Assembly (NCBI RefSeq): GCF_011038785.1
Contig: NZ_JAAKDT010000007.1
Span: 1-64,000, forward strand
Length of the DNA: 64,000 nucleotides
Direction of reading: 5' to 3'
From: Parabacteroides sp. ZJ-118
GTDB lineage: Bacteria; Bacteroidota; Bacteroidia; Bacteroidales; Tannerellaceae
In this document: positions 17,789 through 26,696 of the stretch, in pieces
How the letters are laid out: each line of letters starts with the position of its first letter
Position numbering within the stretch: position 1 is the first letter of the stretch
Notes under the pieces: generated by a model
Databases searched by the model: none
What the model was told of the DNA's origin: nothing
Seen by the model: the letters and a program-made list of their open reading frames with translations, nothing else
Program-made: the position numbers and the translations under genes

Positions 17789-18700
17789 TTATCTAAGTTT
17801 TAAGACATCTCCTTCTTCCGGGATGTAATCTTTGTCTTTTTTATTCATTTTATACAGGCTCTTGATCCGGATCCCGTACATCTGCGCGATGCTGTGCATC
17901 GACTCCCCGACTTGTATCACATGGTCGTAATTCGGTTTGTCCGCCTTCTTCTTTTTCTTCTCCAGGTATACGATATCGCCCGCCTGCAACGGGAAGTCCT
18001 CGGGCACCTCATTGAATTTCATCAACTGCTTGGCCTTGAATCCCAGGCTTCGGGCGATCCGGTCGAAACTGTCGTTGTCCTTGGCGTATACATAGATCAG
18101 GCCGTGGGTCCGATAGACTTGATAATCGGACACCGGAAGATCTCGCTGCTTCTTCGCGGCGGTTTTCTTTGTTCCCTTGCCGGAGTCAAAGCGATATAAC
18201 TCATAATCTTCGATAACCTTGATTAGTTTATTCGCGTAAGCACGGTCGGTCGCGTAACCGCATTTTTGCAGTCCTTTGGCCCAGCCTTTGTAATCCTTGA
18301 TGCTTAACTTGAACAGGCGTTCGTAGCGGGAGCGTTCGGCGAGGAAGCGGGAATGGTCATCGTAAGAGTCCTCTACTCGTTTGTATTTCCGGAAACACTC
18401 TCCCCGCAGGTCGTCGTCGTGATAGACCCTGCCTCCCCGCCAGTCTGAATGGCATTTGATACCGAAGTGATTGTTGGAACGCCTGGCCAAGTCGCTTTGC
18501 CCGGCTCCGGACTCCAGTAATCCTTGCGCTAAGGTGATACTTGCCGGGATGCGATATTTCTTTTGGTGTTGAACCGCCAAGTCACTGTATTTATTGATGT
18601 ACTTCTGATAGAGAGTCAGCTTCCGCTGGCTTTCCGCCCCCGCGCTTAAACAGACGAGGGAGAGGCATAATATGCCTAAAAAATGAAGGGATAAACGCAT
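17789..18700 (-). CDS. Glucosaminidase-domain peptidoglycan hydrolase with two LysM
   Basis: 303 residues from ATG 18700, chosen because it starts a signal peptide (MRLSLHFLGILCLSLVCLSA, residues 1-20). A glucosaminidase/FlgJ-type domain spans about 28-165, with PASITLAQGLLESGAGQSDL (catalytic Glu) and NNHFGIKCH. Two LysM-type peptidoglycan-binding modules follow at about 200-245 (VYAKDNDSFDRIARSLG) and 257-302 (IQVGESMHSIAQMYGIR). It should cut the glycan strands in the periplasm. It lies 23 bases after the methyltransferase gene. Confidence 0.93.
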   Translation of the reverse strand: MRLSLHFLGILCLSLVCLSAGAESQRKLTLYQKYINKYSDLAVQHQKKYRIPASITLAQGLLESGAGQSDLARRSNNHFGIKCHSDWRGGRVYHDDDLRGECFRKYKRVEDSYDDHSRFLAERSRYERLFKLSIKDYKGWAKGLQKCGYATDRAYANKLIKVIEDYELYRFDSGKGTKKTAAKKQRDLPVSDYQVYRTHGLIYVYAKDNDSFDRIARSLGFKAKQLMKFNEVPEDFPLQAGDIVYLEKKKKKADKPNYDHVIQVGESMHSIAQMYGIRIKSLYKMNKKDKDYIPEEGDVLKLR

Positions 18701-18723
18701 ACTTGTTCTTTTTAATCGAGGGG

Positions 18724-19455
18724 TTAAAAATAGGAGATACGGGCTAGATAATCGTAATGCTCCCCCTCTTCTATTTTCTCCGCTTTGAAGCCGGCTTGCC
18801 TCGCGTATAGATAGAGGGTGTTGAAATCGATATAGAGCCAATCGAACGAATCTCCCCGGATACTCTTATATTGCATACGGAAGTCGATCTCTCCGAAATA
18901 ATCGTCCTCGGGGGCGATATCCAGATTCCCGTCTTCATCCTCAAATAAATAGCTTAAATCACTGGAGTCGAGTAGAAGTTGTCCGTCTCGGGCTAGCACC
19001 TCTTTCAAGCGGTGAAAGAAGGCCGGGAGATTTTCCAGTTTGCCGATAATCCCGGAGCCGTTCATCAAGAGAAGGAGGGTGTCGAATGGCCCGGTTAAGC
19101 GCTTGTCGAAGAAGTTCTGCAAGCGGGCCTCTTTCACGCCCCGCGCGCGCATGGCCTCTACGGAAAGAGGGGATATGTCGATAGCGGTGACCGCTTTGCC
19201 CATCTCTTGCAAGGCCAAGGTGTGACATCCGCTTCCGGCACCGACATCCAGTATCTTGCCTGTACTGAGTTGAAGGGCCTTCTGTTCCAGGGAAGGCATT
19301 TCCTGGAAAGTCCGGAATAATTGATTCACCGGGATCTCGTCCTCGTCGAACATGGAGGAGAATACGCGGAGTTTGTCCGCTTTCCCATGCGCGAGATAGT
19401 CGGTGATCGCGGCGCCCATCGGGTCTTTATCGGAGGTCAGAAGCATTGAATGCAT
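18724..19455 (-). CDS. Class I SAM-dependent methyltransferase
   Basis: 243 residues. The SAM-binding motif I ILDVGAGSGCHTLALQEMG lies near 68-86, followed by the acidic end of strand 2 (VTAIDISPLSVEAMRARG). The substrate cannot be inferred. It precedes the glucosaminidase gene by 23 bases, so the two may be co-transcribed. A second in-frame ATG lies at 19446. Confidence 0.85.
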   Translation of the reverse strand: MHSMLLTSDKDPMGAAITDYLAHGKADKLRVFSSMFDEDEIPVNQLFRTFQEMPSLEQKALQLSTGKILDVGAGSGCHTLALQEMGKAVTAIDISPLSVEAMRARGVKEARLQNFFDKRLTGPFDTLLLLMNGSGIIGKLENLPAFFHRLKEVLARDGQLLLDSSDLSYLFEDEDGNLDIAPEDDYFGEIDFRMQYKSIRGDSFDWLYIDFNTLYLYARQAGFKAEKIEEGEHYDYLARISYF

Positions 19456-19581
19456 AGGTGTTTGTTTTATATATAAGGTGTGTTTTAGGATATGGGTGCG
19501 AAATTAATATATTCTTTTTACATTTATGGCCTATAAGAAGTATAGTTATGTTTCTTTCAAAACCGTAAAGCAATCAAGAGA

Positions 19582-20061
19582 ATGAAAGCATTGAGATTAG
19601 AGACCCGGGTAGAGCTCTTCGAGGTAGGAGAGTTGGACGCGGTATACAAGCGATTGTACGAGGCCGCCTTTGAAGCTTCGCGGAAGGCCTACGCTCCTTA
19701 TTCCAAGTTTCATGTGGGAGCGGCGGTCCTGTTGGAGAATGGCGAGATCCTTTCCGGGAATAATCAGGAGAACGCGGCCTATCCGTCCGGGCTTTGCGCG
19801 GAACGGACCACCTTGTTCTACGCGGGGGCGCGTTACCCGGACGTGCCCGTCCGGATTTTGGCGATCGCCGCTATGAAGGATGGGGAGCGTGTGGATCTTA
19901 TCACGCCCTGCGGCGCTTGCCGGCAAGTGATGTTGGAAACCGAGCAGCGTTACGGCCAACCGATGGAAGTCCTTCTTTGTGGAAAAGAGGTGGCGTATCT
20001 CGTTCCGGGCGCGGCGACCCTGCTGCCGTTCTGTTTCGGTAAGTCGGATTTGATCCGGTAG
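19582..20061 (+). CDS. cdd: Cytidine deaminase
   Basis: 159 residues. It deaminates cytidine and deoxycytidine to uridine forms in pyrimidine salvage. The zinc site is clear: CAERTTLFYAGA (Cys plus catalytic Glu, about 72-83) and TPCGACRQVM (two Cys, near 112-121). YAPYSKFHVGAAVLLENG is the substrate-binding start. It is divergent from the methyltransferase gene and convergent with pgm, with a hairpin between. Confidence 0.95.
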   Translation: MKALRLETRVELFEVGELDAVYKRLYEAAFEASRKAYAPYSKFHVGAAVLLENGEILSGNNQENAAYPSGLCAERTTLFYAGARYPDVPVRILAIAAMKDGERVDLITPCGACRQVMLETEQRYGQPMEVLLCGKEVAYLVPGAATLLPFCFGKSDLIR

Positions 20062-20069
20062 CCTAAGAA

Positions 20070-20098
20070 GCGGCGAGGACGATTCCCGCCCTCGCCGC
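20070..20098. terminator. Hairpin between convergent cdd and pgm
   Basis: GCGGCGAGG (20070-20078) and CCTCGCCGC (20090-20098) form a perfect 9-base stem with an 11-base loop. It can serve both strands; no strong T tract follows. Confidence 0.55.
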
Positions 20099-20122
20099 CA
20101 TATGCCCGATCATGAAGTCCGG

Positions 20123-21871
20123 TTAGATTCCTAAGGAGGCCTTGATCTGGCGGATCTTTTCTTCCGCCGCTTTCTCGGCCTCCGGCAATTCATCGACATG
20201 TTTTACCTTGGAGTGAACCTCGCAATAGAATTTGATCTTCGGTTCCGTACCGGAAGGACGGATGGATACCTTTGTATTGTCTTCCGTGAAGTATTGGAGC
20301 ACGTTGGAGGTAGTAGGCATGTCTAACGTGACGGTCTCGTTCTCCGCGTAGTCCTTGCCTTTCAGGGTGGAGTAATCGTAGAAATAGGTTACCTTGGAGC
20401 CGGCGATCTCAGTCAACGGGTTCTCGCGGAACTGCTTCATCATAGCCTCGATCTCTTCCGCTCCGCTCTTGCCTTTCTTCACGACAGAGATGCCTTTCTC
20501 CTTGGAGAAGCCGTATTCTACGTAAATCTTTTGAAGCAATTGGTACAGACTCAAACCTTGATCTTTTGCCCAGGCCGCGATCTCGGCCAAGATGACGCAG
20601 GCGGAGACGGCGTCTTTGTCGCGAACGAAGTCCTCGCAAAGGAATCCGTAGCTTTCCTCGCCACCGCCGATATAGTTTTTCTTGCCCTCGTTCTCGCGCA
20701 TCACGTTGGCGATCCATTTGAAGCCCGTGTAGACATCGTACAGCTCTACGCCATTGCGCTCGGCGATCGCCTTGATCGTCTCTGTCGTGACGATTGTCTT
20801 TACGATATATTCCTTACCGTTGATCTTGCCCAACTCTTTCCAGCGGGTGATCAGGTAGTAAACGAACATCAAGGCGGTCTGGTTGCCATTTAAAAGCACC
20901 CATTCGCCCGCGTTGTTCTTGACGGCGGCACCGACACGGTCCGCGTCCGGATCGGAGGCCATCACCAATTCGGCGTCGGTCTCTTTCGCCTTCTCTACGG
21001 CCATCGCCAAAGCGGCCGGCTCCTCCGGGTTCGGCGAGATGACCGTCGGGAAATCACCGCTGACGACATCTTGTTCCGGCACATGGATGATGTTCGTGAA
21101 TCCGTAAGCTTTCAAGGCGGCGGGAACCAATTTGACGCCTGTCCCGTGGATCGGGGTATATACGATCTTCATATCCTTATGGCGGAAAATAGCCTCCGGA
21201 GACAAGGAGATCGTCGTCAACGCCTTGATATATTCATCATCGACGGCTTGCCCGATGATCTCGATCAGGTCTTTATTCCCTTTGAACTTAATCTCGCTCG
21301 CGTTGCGGATCTTATTGACCTCGGCGATCGTATTCTTGTCGTGCGGGGCGATCATTTGCGCGCCGTCATCCCAATACGCCTTGTATCCGTTGTATTCTTT
21401 CGGATTGTGGGAAGCCGTCAAGATGATTCCGCTCTGGCATCCCAGCTTACGGATCGCGAATGACATTTCCGGGGTCGGACGCAGGTCCTCGAATAGATAG
21501 ACCTTGATGCCGTTGGCGGAGAAGATATCGGCCGATATTTCCGCGAACTTACGGCTGTTGTTCCGGCAATCGTGGCCGATGACGACCTTTATCTGTTCCA
21601 GGTCCGCGAATTCCTTTCTCAGGTAGTTGGACAACCCCTGGGTGGCCGCGCCAACCGTATAGATATTCATGCGGTTCGAGCCTACGCCCATGATTCCCCG
21701 CAATCCACCCGTGCCGAATTCCAGGTCTTTATAAAAACACTCGATTAACTCGGTCGGATCTTCGTTGTCCAGTAACGCTTTCACTTGCGCGCGAGTCTCC
21801 GCGTCATAACTTTTCGTAAGCCATCCTTGTGCCTTACCTCTTACCATTTCCAATAAGTCGTTGTTTTCCAT
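20123..21871 (-). CDS. pgm: Phosphoglucomutase/phosphomannomutase family
   Basis: 582 residues from ATG 21871. It moves phosphate between C1 and C6 of hexoses (alpha-PGM superfamily, long form). The phosphoserine loop is TASHNPKEYNGYKAYW, the metal loop DPDADRVG, the sugar loop GGGEESYGF, and the phosphate-binding loop RPSGTEPKIKFY is at the C-terminus. Specificity (glucose or mannose) is not readable; members of this length in Bacteroidales are usually called phospho-sugar mutase. It is in its own unit, 117 bases from the M23 gene stop. Confidence 0.94.
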   Translation of the reverse strand: MENNDLLEMVRGKAQGWLTKSYDAETRAQVKALLDNEDPTELIECFYKDLEFGTGGLRGIMGVGSNRMNIYTVGAATQGLSNYLRKEFADLEQIKVVIGHDCRNNSRKFAEISADIFSANGIKVYLFEDLRPTPEMSFAIRKLGCQSGIILTASHNPKEYNGYKAYWDDGAQMIAPHDKNTIAEVNKIRNASEIKFKGNKDLIEIIGQAVDDEYIKALTTISLSPEAIFRHKDMKIVYTPIHGTGVKLVPAALKAYGFTNIIHVPEQDVVSGDFPTVISPNPEEPAALAMAVEKAKETDAELVMASDPDADRVGAAVKNNAGEWVLLNGNQTALMFVYYLITRWKELGKINGKEYIVKTIVTTETIKAIAERNGVELYDVYTGFKWIANVMRENEGKKNYIGGGEESYGFLCEDFVRDKDAVSACVILAEIAAWAKDQGLSLYQLLQKIYVEYGFSKEKGISVVKKGKSGAEEIEAMMKQFRENPLTEIAGSKVTYFYDYSTLKGKDYAENETVTLDMPTTSNVLQYFTEDNTKVSIRPSGTEPKIKFYCEVHSKVKHVDELPEAEKAAEEKIRQIKASLGI

Positions 21872-21988
21872 GTTTATAATATTATTGTGTTTATTGTTGA
21901 GTAACCTACTCAATACGATAAATATACGAGAAACAAATATACGAATTTATTGAAGTAAAGCAATCAAAGGGCCTATATTTTGCCTAAA

Positions 21989-22010
21989 AAAACGCGATTT
22001 ATCGCGTTTT
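21989..22010 (-). terminator. Rho-independent terminator of the M23 peptidase gene
   Basis: AAAACGCGAT (21989-21998) and ATCGCGTTTT (22001-22010) form a perfect 10-base stem with a 2-base loop that overlaps the stop codon (22009-22011). On the minus strand a T-rich tract follows. Confidence 0.75.
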
Positions 22011-23691
22011 ACCACGTAAACGGGTGTGTGTAAACCGACTCGTTCCCGCAAGCATCCGTCACGGTCAATTTAAGTTCGTGCCTGCCTCTTCGCAGTCTCT
22101 CTTTGTCGAAGCGATAGGTGACGACCGATTTATTGTTCATCTCGAACAGGGCGAACTGCCCGTCTATCTCTCCCCGGTAGCTTTGTACTCCGCTCAGGTT
22201 GTCGGACAAACGGAATACGAAGCGCTCTCCGCGGATCCACGCCTGCCGGTTGAGCGGTGTGATGACCGGGGCCTCCGTATCGGACGCGATCTTGTAACTG
22301 CCCAGCTCCCGGATCTCCGCGTCGATCCAGCCGTCGCGGTAGGTGCCGCCTATCCAGGAGGCACGCCCGTCTTGCAAGCGGATCACGCCATATTGCCGCC
22401 TGTCCGCGCACGTGTCGCGTCGCGCGAATAGCGATAGCCGGGCCCTTCCATGCAAGGGGACGGGTTTGTCGTGCAATAGGTGGGTGGCCGACAACGCGGC
22501 GCTATCTTCTTTCACCGAGTAGCGGAAGTAGAGGTCATTGTACAGATTGCCTCTCGGCAGGACGAGACGGATGCCCTTGGCGCCGAACCGGTTCTCGCTG
22601 CCCCAGTGGAAGAATACCGCGCGGGCCGTGTCGATCCGGGGGATCTCCTGCTCCTTCCCCTCGATCCGGATGGATAGGCGGGTCGTGTTGCCGAAAGCGT
22701 CGGCGAGTGTATAGGCCAGCTGATAGGTGCGCGGTTCATCGACGCGCAAGATCCCCCGGTTTACGCTCTCAAGGAAGCGTAGCCGGTTTCCCGGCTCGAT
22801 GAAACTGCGCGTATAGAAGGAGCGGCGCTCTTTCCAGGTTTCGTAGTCGGTGAAGCTGTTCAGGTAGCGGGTCTCGTCAAACGAGAAGGTGTCGAGATGG
22901 CTACGGAAGATCACTTGGCTGTCCGCCGTGAGCGTGATGTCTCGTACGCCATAGGTGTTGGTCGTGTTATCCATGTAGTCGCAGGCTTTTACGGCGAGTC
23001 CGATCTCTCCCCACGCCTCGATTTTCCCGGCGATTGTCAGTTCCCCCTCTTTCGTCGCGACGGCTTTTCGCTCAAGCTTCCCGCTTTTGCCGTTTACTAC
23101 GCCTTTCCCTTCGATGGGGACGATCTGTATGCCCTGGATTTTAGGAGGGCGGGTGTCGGTTATCCGGTCCAGGAAATAATCCAAGGGGTCCAGGAGCTCC
23201 TCCGTCTCCGTGTCTCGTACCTCGAAATGGAGATGAGGCCCGCCGGAGCTCCCGGTATTGCCGCTCAGCGCCACGACCTCGTCTCTCTCCACGGGAAGCA
23301 AGTCCGGCGTGAGGCGGAGATCCACGTTGAAACTTTCTCGCTCGTATTGTCGCGCCTTCACGTAATCCGCTATTTTCTTCGAGAATTCCCGCAGGTGGCC
23401 GTATACGGTAGTCGTCCCATCCGGGTGTGTGATGTAAAGCCCGTTGCCGTAGCCCCAGGGACTTACGGATATACGCGATACATATCCCTCTTGTACCGCG
23501 TGTACGGGTTTGCCTTCCGCCCCTTGGGTCTTGAAATCGATCCCGGAATGGAAATGGTTGCTTCTTAACTCTCCGAAATTCCCGCTCAGCAGGATCGGGA
23601 AATCGAGGGGATTCCTGAGTCGCTGGGCCTCTGCCTTGGCGAGGATGCCGCCGATCAGGAGGAGTAGGAGTGATGTATAGGGGATCTTCAT
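22009..23691 (-). CDS. M23-family metallopeptidase (secreted)
   Basis: 560 residues from ATG 23691; in-frame ATGs further upstream fall in tandem repeats and are unlikely starts. Signal peptide at 1-21 (LLLLLIGGILAKAEA). The LytM/M23 domain (about 30-180) has the zinc ligands HSGID (NHFHSGIDFKT) and HLHFE (GGPHLHFEVRD), plus VYGHL. The remaining 380 residues are beta-rich with no domain I can name; a final DACGNESVYTHPF is Ig-like. It should cut peptidoglycan peptide cross-links or regulate such an enzyme, in the periplasm. A tandem array sits directly upstream. Confidence 0.9.
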   Translation of the reverse strand: MKIPYTSLLLLLIGGILAKAEAQRLRNPLDFPILLSGNFGELRSNHFHSGIDFKTQGAEGKPVHAVQEGYVSRISVSPWGYGNGLYITHPDGTTTVYGHLREFSKKIADYVKARQYERESFNVDLRLTPDLLPVERDEVVALSGNTGSSGGPHLHFEVRDTETEELLDPLDYFLDRITDTRPPKIQGIQIVPIEGKGVVNGKSGKLERKAVATKEGELTIAGKIEAWGEIGLAVKACDYMDNTTNTYGVRDITLTADSQVIFRSHLDTFSFDETRYLNSFTDYETWKERRSFYTRSFIEPGNRLRFLESVNRGILRVDEPRTYQLAYTLADAFGNTTRLSIRIEGKEQEIPRIDTARAVFFHWGSENRFGAKGIRLVLPRGNLYNDLYFRYSVKEDSAALSATHLLHDKPVPLHGRARLSLFARRDTCADRRQYGVIRLQDGRASWIGGTYRDGWIDAEIRELGSYKIASDTEAPVITPLNRQAWIRGERFVFRLSDNLSGVQSYRGEIDGQFALFEMNNKSVVTYRFDKERLRRGRHELKLTVTDACGNESVYTHPFTW

Positions 23692-23729
23692 GCCGCTTTT
23701 CTGTTTGAGAGGGCAAATATAGTGAATTG

Positions 23730-24017
23730 CCGGCTGTTTTTTCGCCGTTTTGGGGCTGTTCATCGGATGACCGGGCTGTTTTTTCGCCGTTTTGGGGCTG
23801 TCCATCGGATGGCCGGACGATTTTTCGCCGTTTCGGGGCTGTTCATCGGATGATCGGGCGATTTTTCGCCGTTTTGGGGCTGTTCATCGGATGACCGGGC
23901 GATTTTTCGCCGCTTCGGGGCTGTTCATCGGATGACCGGGCGATTTTTCGCCGTTTTGGGGCTGTTCATCGGATGACCGGGCGATTTTTCGCCGTTTTGG
24001 GGCTGTCCATCGGATGA
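23730..24017. repeat. Seven tandem copies of a 41-base unit
   Basis: Copies end in CATCGGATGA or -GG, with CATCGG at 23761, 23803, 23844, 23885, 23926, 23967 and 24008 (steps 42, 41, 41, 41, 41, 41). A typical copy contains TTTTTCGCCGTTTTGGGGC and then TGTTCATCGGATGACCGGGC. Copies differ at a few bases each. The unit holds two small inverted repeats (GCGA-TTTT-TCGC and TCAT-CGG-ATGA). The array covers the last codons of the endonuclease/phosphatase gene and the upstream region of the M23 gene. It is probably variable in copy number between strains. Confidence 0.95.
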
Positions 24018-25052
24018 CCGGCTGTCTATCCGGAAGTCGGCGATGATCGGCAGGTGGTCGCTGAAGCCACCCTCGTATTTAAAGCCGTGATAGGTCCGGA
24101 AAGGACGTACGCCCCGCCAGGTCTTGTCCCGGGTCAGCAAGAAACCGGGGGCGAATAGCCGGATGCTTTCCGGGATGAGGCGCAGGGAAGAGCCTGGCGT
24201 GACGAGATCGCGGTTTACGATGATTTGATCGAGCTGGCTCCATTCGCCCCGGTATTTGTGGCTGCCCGGGAATTGGGTTATGCGGGGGTCCGCGAACAGG
24301 TTGTAGTAGGCGCAAGACGCGGGATCCGCGCTCCGCGCCTCCTCGGGAAGGGCCCGGGCGGCGAGTACCTCGGAGATGCTCCGGTCTTGAGGCGTATCGT
24401 TGAAGTCTCCCAGCATGAGTATCCGCGGTTTCTCCCGCGTCCGGCACAATGAGTCGCCAACCTCTCGTAACGTGCGGGCCGCGTCGAGGCGATCCCGCTC
24501 GCTCTCCTTCTCCCCTCCGTAGCGGGAGGGGAAATGACACACGAGAACATCCAGGGTATCGCCTGTCACGATCTTCCCGGATACGTGCAGGATGTCCCGG
24601 GTTAATTTGTGCCTCTCCCCGGAGAAACGAACCGGGATGGAGGCGTGGCGTAAATAGCCGAATTGATCGCGTTGATAAAGCAGGGCGACGTTCATCCCCC
24701 GGGGATCGGGGCCTCGCGTGATGATGTACCGGTACTCCAGCCAGCGGAGCGGGGTGCGGCGGGTCAGGTGAGAGAGGACGGAATCGTTCTCGACTTCGCA
24801 AAGGGCGATCAGGGCCGGCGTGCCCCACTCCCCGGCGGCGCTGATCACTTTCGCGATGTGTTGTAGCTTGCGGTCGTAGCGGCCGGGCGTCCAGTAGCGG
24901 TCGCCGGAGGGCAGGAACGCGTCGTCGTCCGCGGTTGGGTGATCCCTCGTGTCGAAAAGGTTCTCCACGTTATAGGCCATGACCCTGAAGGTCGCCTGGG
25001 CGAATAGCCGAGGGGCGGCAACGGATAGGAGAAAAAGCAGGAGAATCTTCAT
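23925..25052 (-). CDS. Endonuclease/exonuclease/phosphatase-family protein (exported)
   Basis: 375 residues from ATG 25052 (a TTG two codons upstream is less likely). Signal peptide at 1-18 (KILLLFLLSVAAPRLFA). EEP fold motifs: MAYNVENLFDTRDHP, ALCEVENDSVL, LMLGDFNDTPQDRS, and SDHLPIIADF near residue 340. The nuclease or phosphatase substrate is unknown. The last 30 residues are encoded by two copies of the 41-base tandem array and end at a repeat-derived TGA (23925-23927); the natural end was probably just after ADFRIDS. Change in repeat number would not alter the core domain. Confidence 0.88.
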   Translation of the reverse strand: MKILLLFLLSVAAPRLFAQATFRVMAYNVENLFDTRDHPTADDDAFLPSGDRYWTPGRYDRKLQHIAKVISAAGEWGTPALIALCEVENDSVLSHLTRRTPLRWLEYRYIITRGPDPRGMNVALLYQRDQFGYLRHASIPVRFSGERHKLTRDILHVSGKIVTGDTLDVLVCHFPSRYGGEKESERDRLDAARTLREVGDSLCRTREKPRILMLGDFNDTPQDRSISEVLAARALPEEARSADPASCAYYNLFADPRITQFPGSHKYRGEWSQLDQIIVNRDLVTPGSSLRLIPESIRLFAPGFLLTRDKTWRGVRPFRTYHGFKYEGGFSDHLPIIADFRIDSRSSDGQPQNGEKSPGHPMNSPKTAKNRPVIR

Positions 25053-25085
25053 TGTCAAGGCTTGGGGGGATGCTGCGAGGTCTCT

Positions 25086-26624
25086 TTACTCGCCCGGATC
25101 CTCGGTCTCTTCCCGGACGAACTCGTAGGCGCCTATGGTCGGGCCGTCCGAGGCGGTCAGCCGGTCGACGCCGTAGCGGTCGACCGGATAATTCCTCGTC
25201 ACCTCGGGGTCCGCTTTCCCGACCCCGGCGGTCGACGCGGAGTCGGGCCGGAAATCGTAGGCATATTGGTTGGGCTTGCCTCCCACTTTCCGGTAGGAGG
25301 GCGTCTCCTGGATAAACAAGACCTCCCGGAAGTGGTCGCCGGAGGATTCCCGGGCCTTGAGCACGCAGTGGTTGAACCGATAGTCGAAATCCGTGCCGCC
25401 ATCCGCTCTCGGGGTGAGCGGCTGGCCCGAGGCGATCCCGATCTCGCCCGACGTCCCGATCTCGCCCGCCTCATAGCTTCCGTCGATAACGCAATTGTCG
25501 AAATGGGCTCGCGCGATGGGATAGGGGCCGCCCCCGTCTACCGTCACGTTATCGAGCAGGTACAGGCATTTGCTGTCCAAAGAGACGGTCTCGCCGGCCA
25601 TCTCCCTTTGGGTCAGGCTCATGTAATTGGCCATCGTGCAGTGGGCGAAGTAGTAGCTGCCGCCGGCCAGGGTAAGTACGCTTCCCGCGGCATTGCTGAA
25701 TTCCGTGTTCGCGGCGATAACCTCACAATTGACGGCGAGGAACAGATCGCCTCCCATATTCGTGATCTGTGAGTTGTTTATCGTGATCTTCGGCCGGTCC
25801 GGGGTGGAGGGCTCGCAGTAGACACCGGAGGTGCCATTCCGTACGATCACGTTGTCCCAGACATTCCCGTAGCTGTCCGCCTTGAAGGTAATGCCTCCCC
25901 ATTGCCCGGGAGTCCGGTCGTAAGGCAATAGATCATCGAGTATATAATCCAGGCGGTCGCCCCGGAACGTGATCGGCTCATCCAAGGTGCCCGAGGCGTT
26001 CATGGAACCGTGAACGATCAGGCTCGCCTTGTCGTGCATGTAGAAAGTGGCCCCCTTCTCGATACGCAGGGAGACACCCTTCGCGATAACCAGGCTGTCG
26101 TAGACCAGGTAAGGACGGCGGGCCGTGAGGATCGAGTCTCTCGTGATCGTGACACCGCCTTTGCAAAGGTTGACATCCTGCCCGTAGGCTTCCAGTAACA
26201 CGGATTGCCGGACGCCGTTCACCGTGAACAGCACGGAGTCCTGTATCAACAGCGGTTGGTCGCCTCCGTTCGGATCGACGGTTACCTCCACGAATACATA
26301 CATGCTGTCATGGGCCAGTATCCCTACATTATTGAACAGGCTGCCTCTGCGCCCATCCACGTTCATCCGGAAGCCGGTGGCCTCACCTCCGGCCAGCAGG
26401 ATGGACTCGATGCTCAGCGGCTCATCGTTCTCATTGTAGATCATAAATTGGCGGGTGGTGGAACCGATCGTGCTGAAGACCGTGTCGAAGGCGAGCGTGT
26501 CTGTCGAGAAGCTTAGCCGGTAGGTCGGGTTGGCGGAGTACGGCTCGTCCAGGCCGTCGCACGCCGGGAGCAGGTTCAACAGAAGCGTCGCGAGTATGAA
26601 TAGTGTTGTCGTGAATCGTCTCAT
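25086..26624 (-). CDS. Choice-of-anchor-Q/parallel beta-helix lipoprotein
   Basis: 512 residues. Lipoprotein signal with lipobox LLPAC (Cys about 22). An Ig-like domain (about 35-150) precedes a right-handed beta-helix-like region (about 160-430) rich in short N-x-x-I/V turns (ITINNSQITNMGGDLF, VIVRNGTSGVYCE). The C-terminus (DRYGVDRLTASDGPTIGAYEF) matches the choice-of-anchor-Q end module. Probably outer-membrane anchored and surface exposed; ligand unknown. It lies 33 bases upstream of the EEP gene and may be co-transcribed with it. Confidence 0.85.
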   Translation of the reverse strand: MRRFTTTLFILATLLLNLLPACDGLDEPYSANPTYRLSFSTDTLAFDTVFSTIGSTTRQFMIYNENDEPLSIESILLAGGEATGFRMNVDGRRGSLFNNVGILAHDSMYVFVEVTVDPNGGDQPLLIQDSVLFTVNGVRQSVLLEAYGQDVNLCKGGVTITRDSILTARRPYLVYDSLVIAKGVSLRIEKGATFYMHDKASLIVHGSMNASGTLDEPITFRGDRLDYILDDLLPYDRTPGQWGGITFKADSYGNVWDNVIVRNGTSGVYCEPSTPDRPKITINNSQITNMGGDLFLAVNCEVIAANTEFSNAAGSVLTLAGGSYYFAHCTMANYMSLTQREMAGETVSLDSKCLYLLDNVTVDGGGPYPIARAHFDNCVIDGSYEAGEIGTSGEIGIASGQPLTPRADGGTDFDYRFNHCVLKARESSGDHFREVLFIQETPSYRKVGGKPNQYAYDFRPDSASTAGVGKADPEVTRNYPVDRYGVDRLTASDGPTIGAYEFVREETEDPGE

Positions 26625-26696
26625 TTCCGTAAATTAAAAAGAGGACAGACACGGCTCTCGTGTCTCTCCTCTTCCTCTAACGCAAAAAACGCGGGT

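Noticed and set aside
22009-23805. Longer start for the M23 peptidase gene
   Set aside because: The added 38 residues are translated tandem repeats and would bury the signal peptide.
23730-24017. Possible CRISPR array
   Set aside because: Repeats follow each other without variable spacers; the 41-base unit is the entire period and no cas gene is near.
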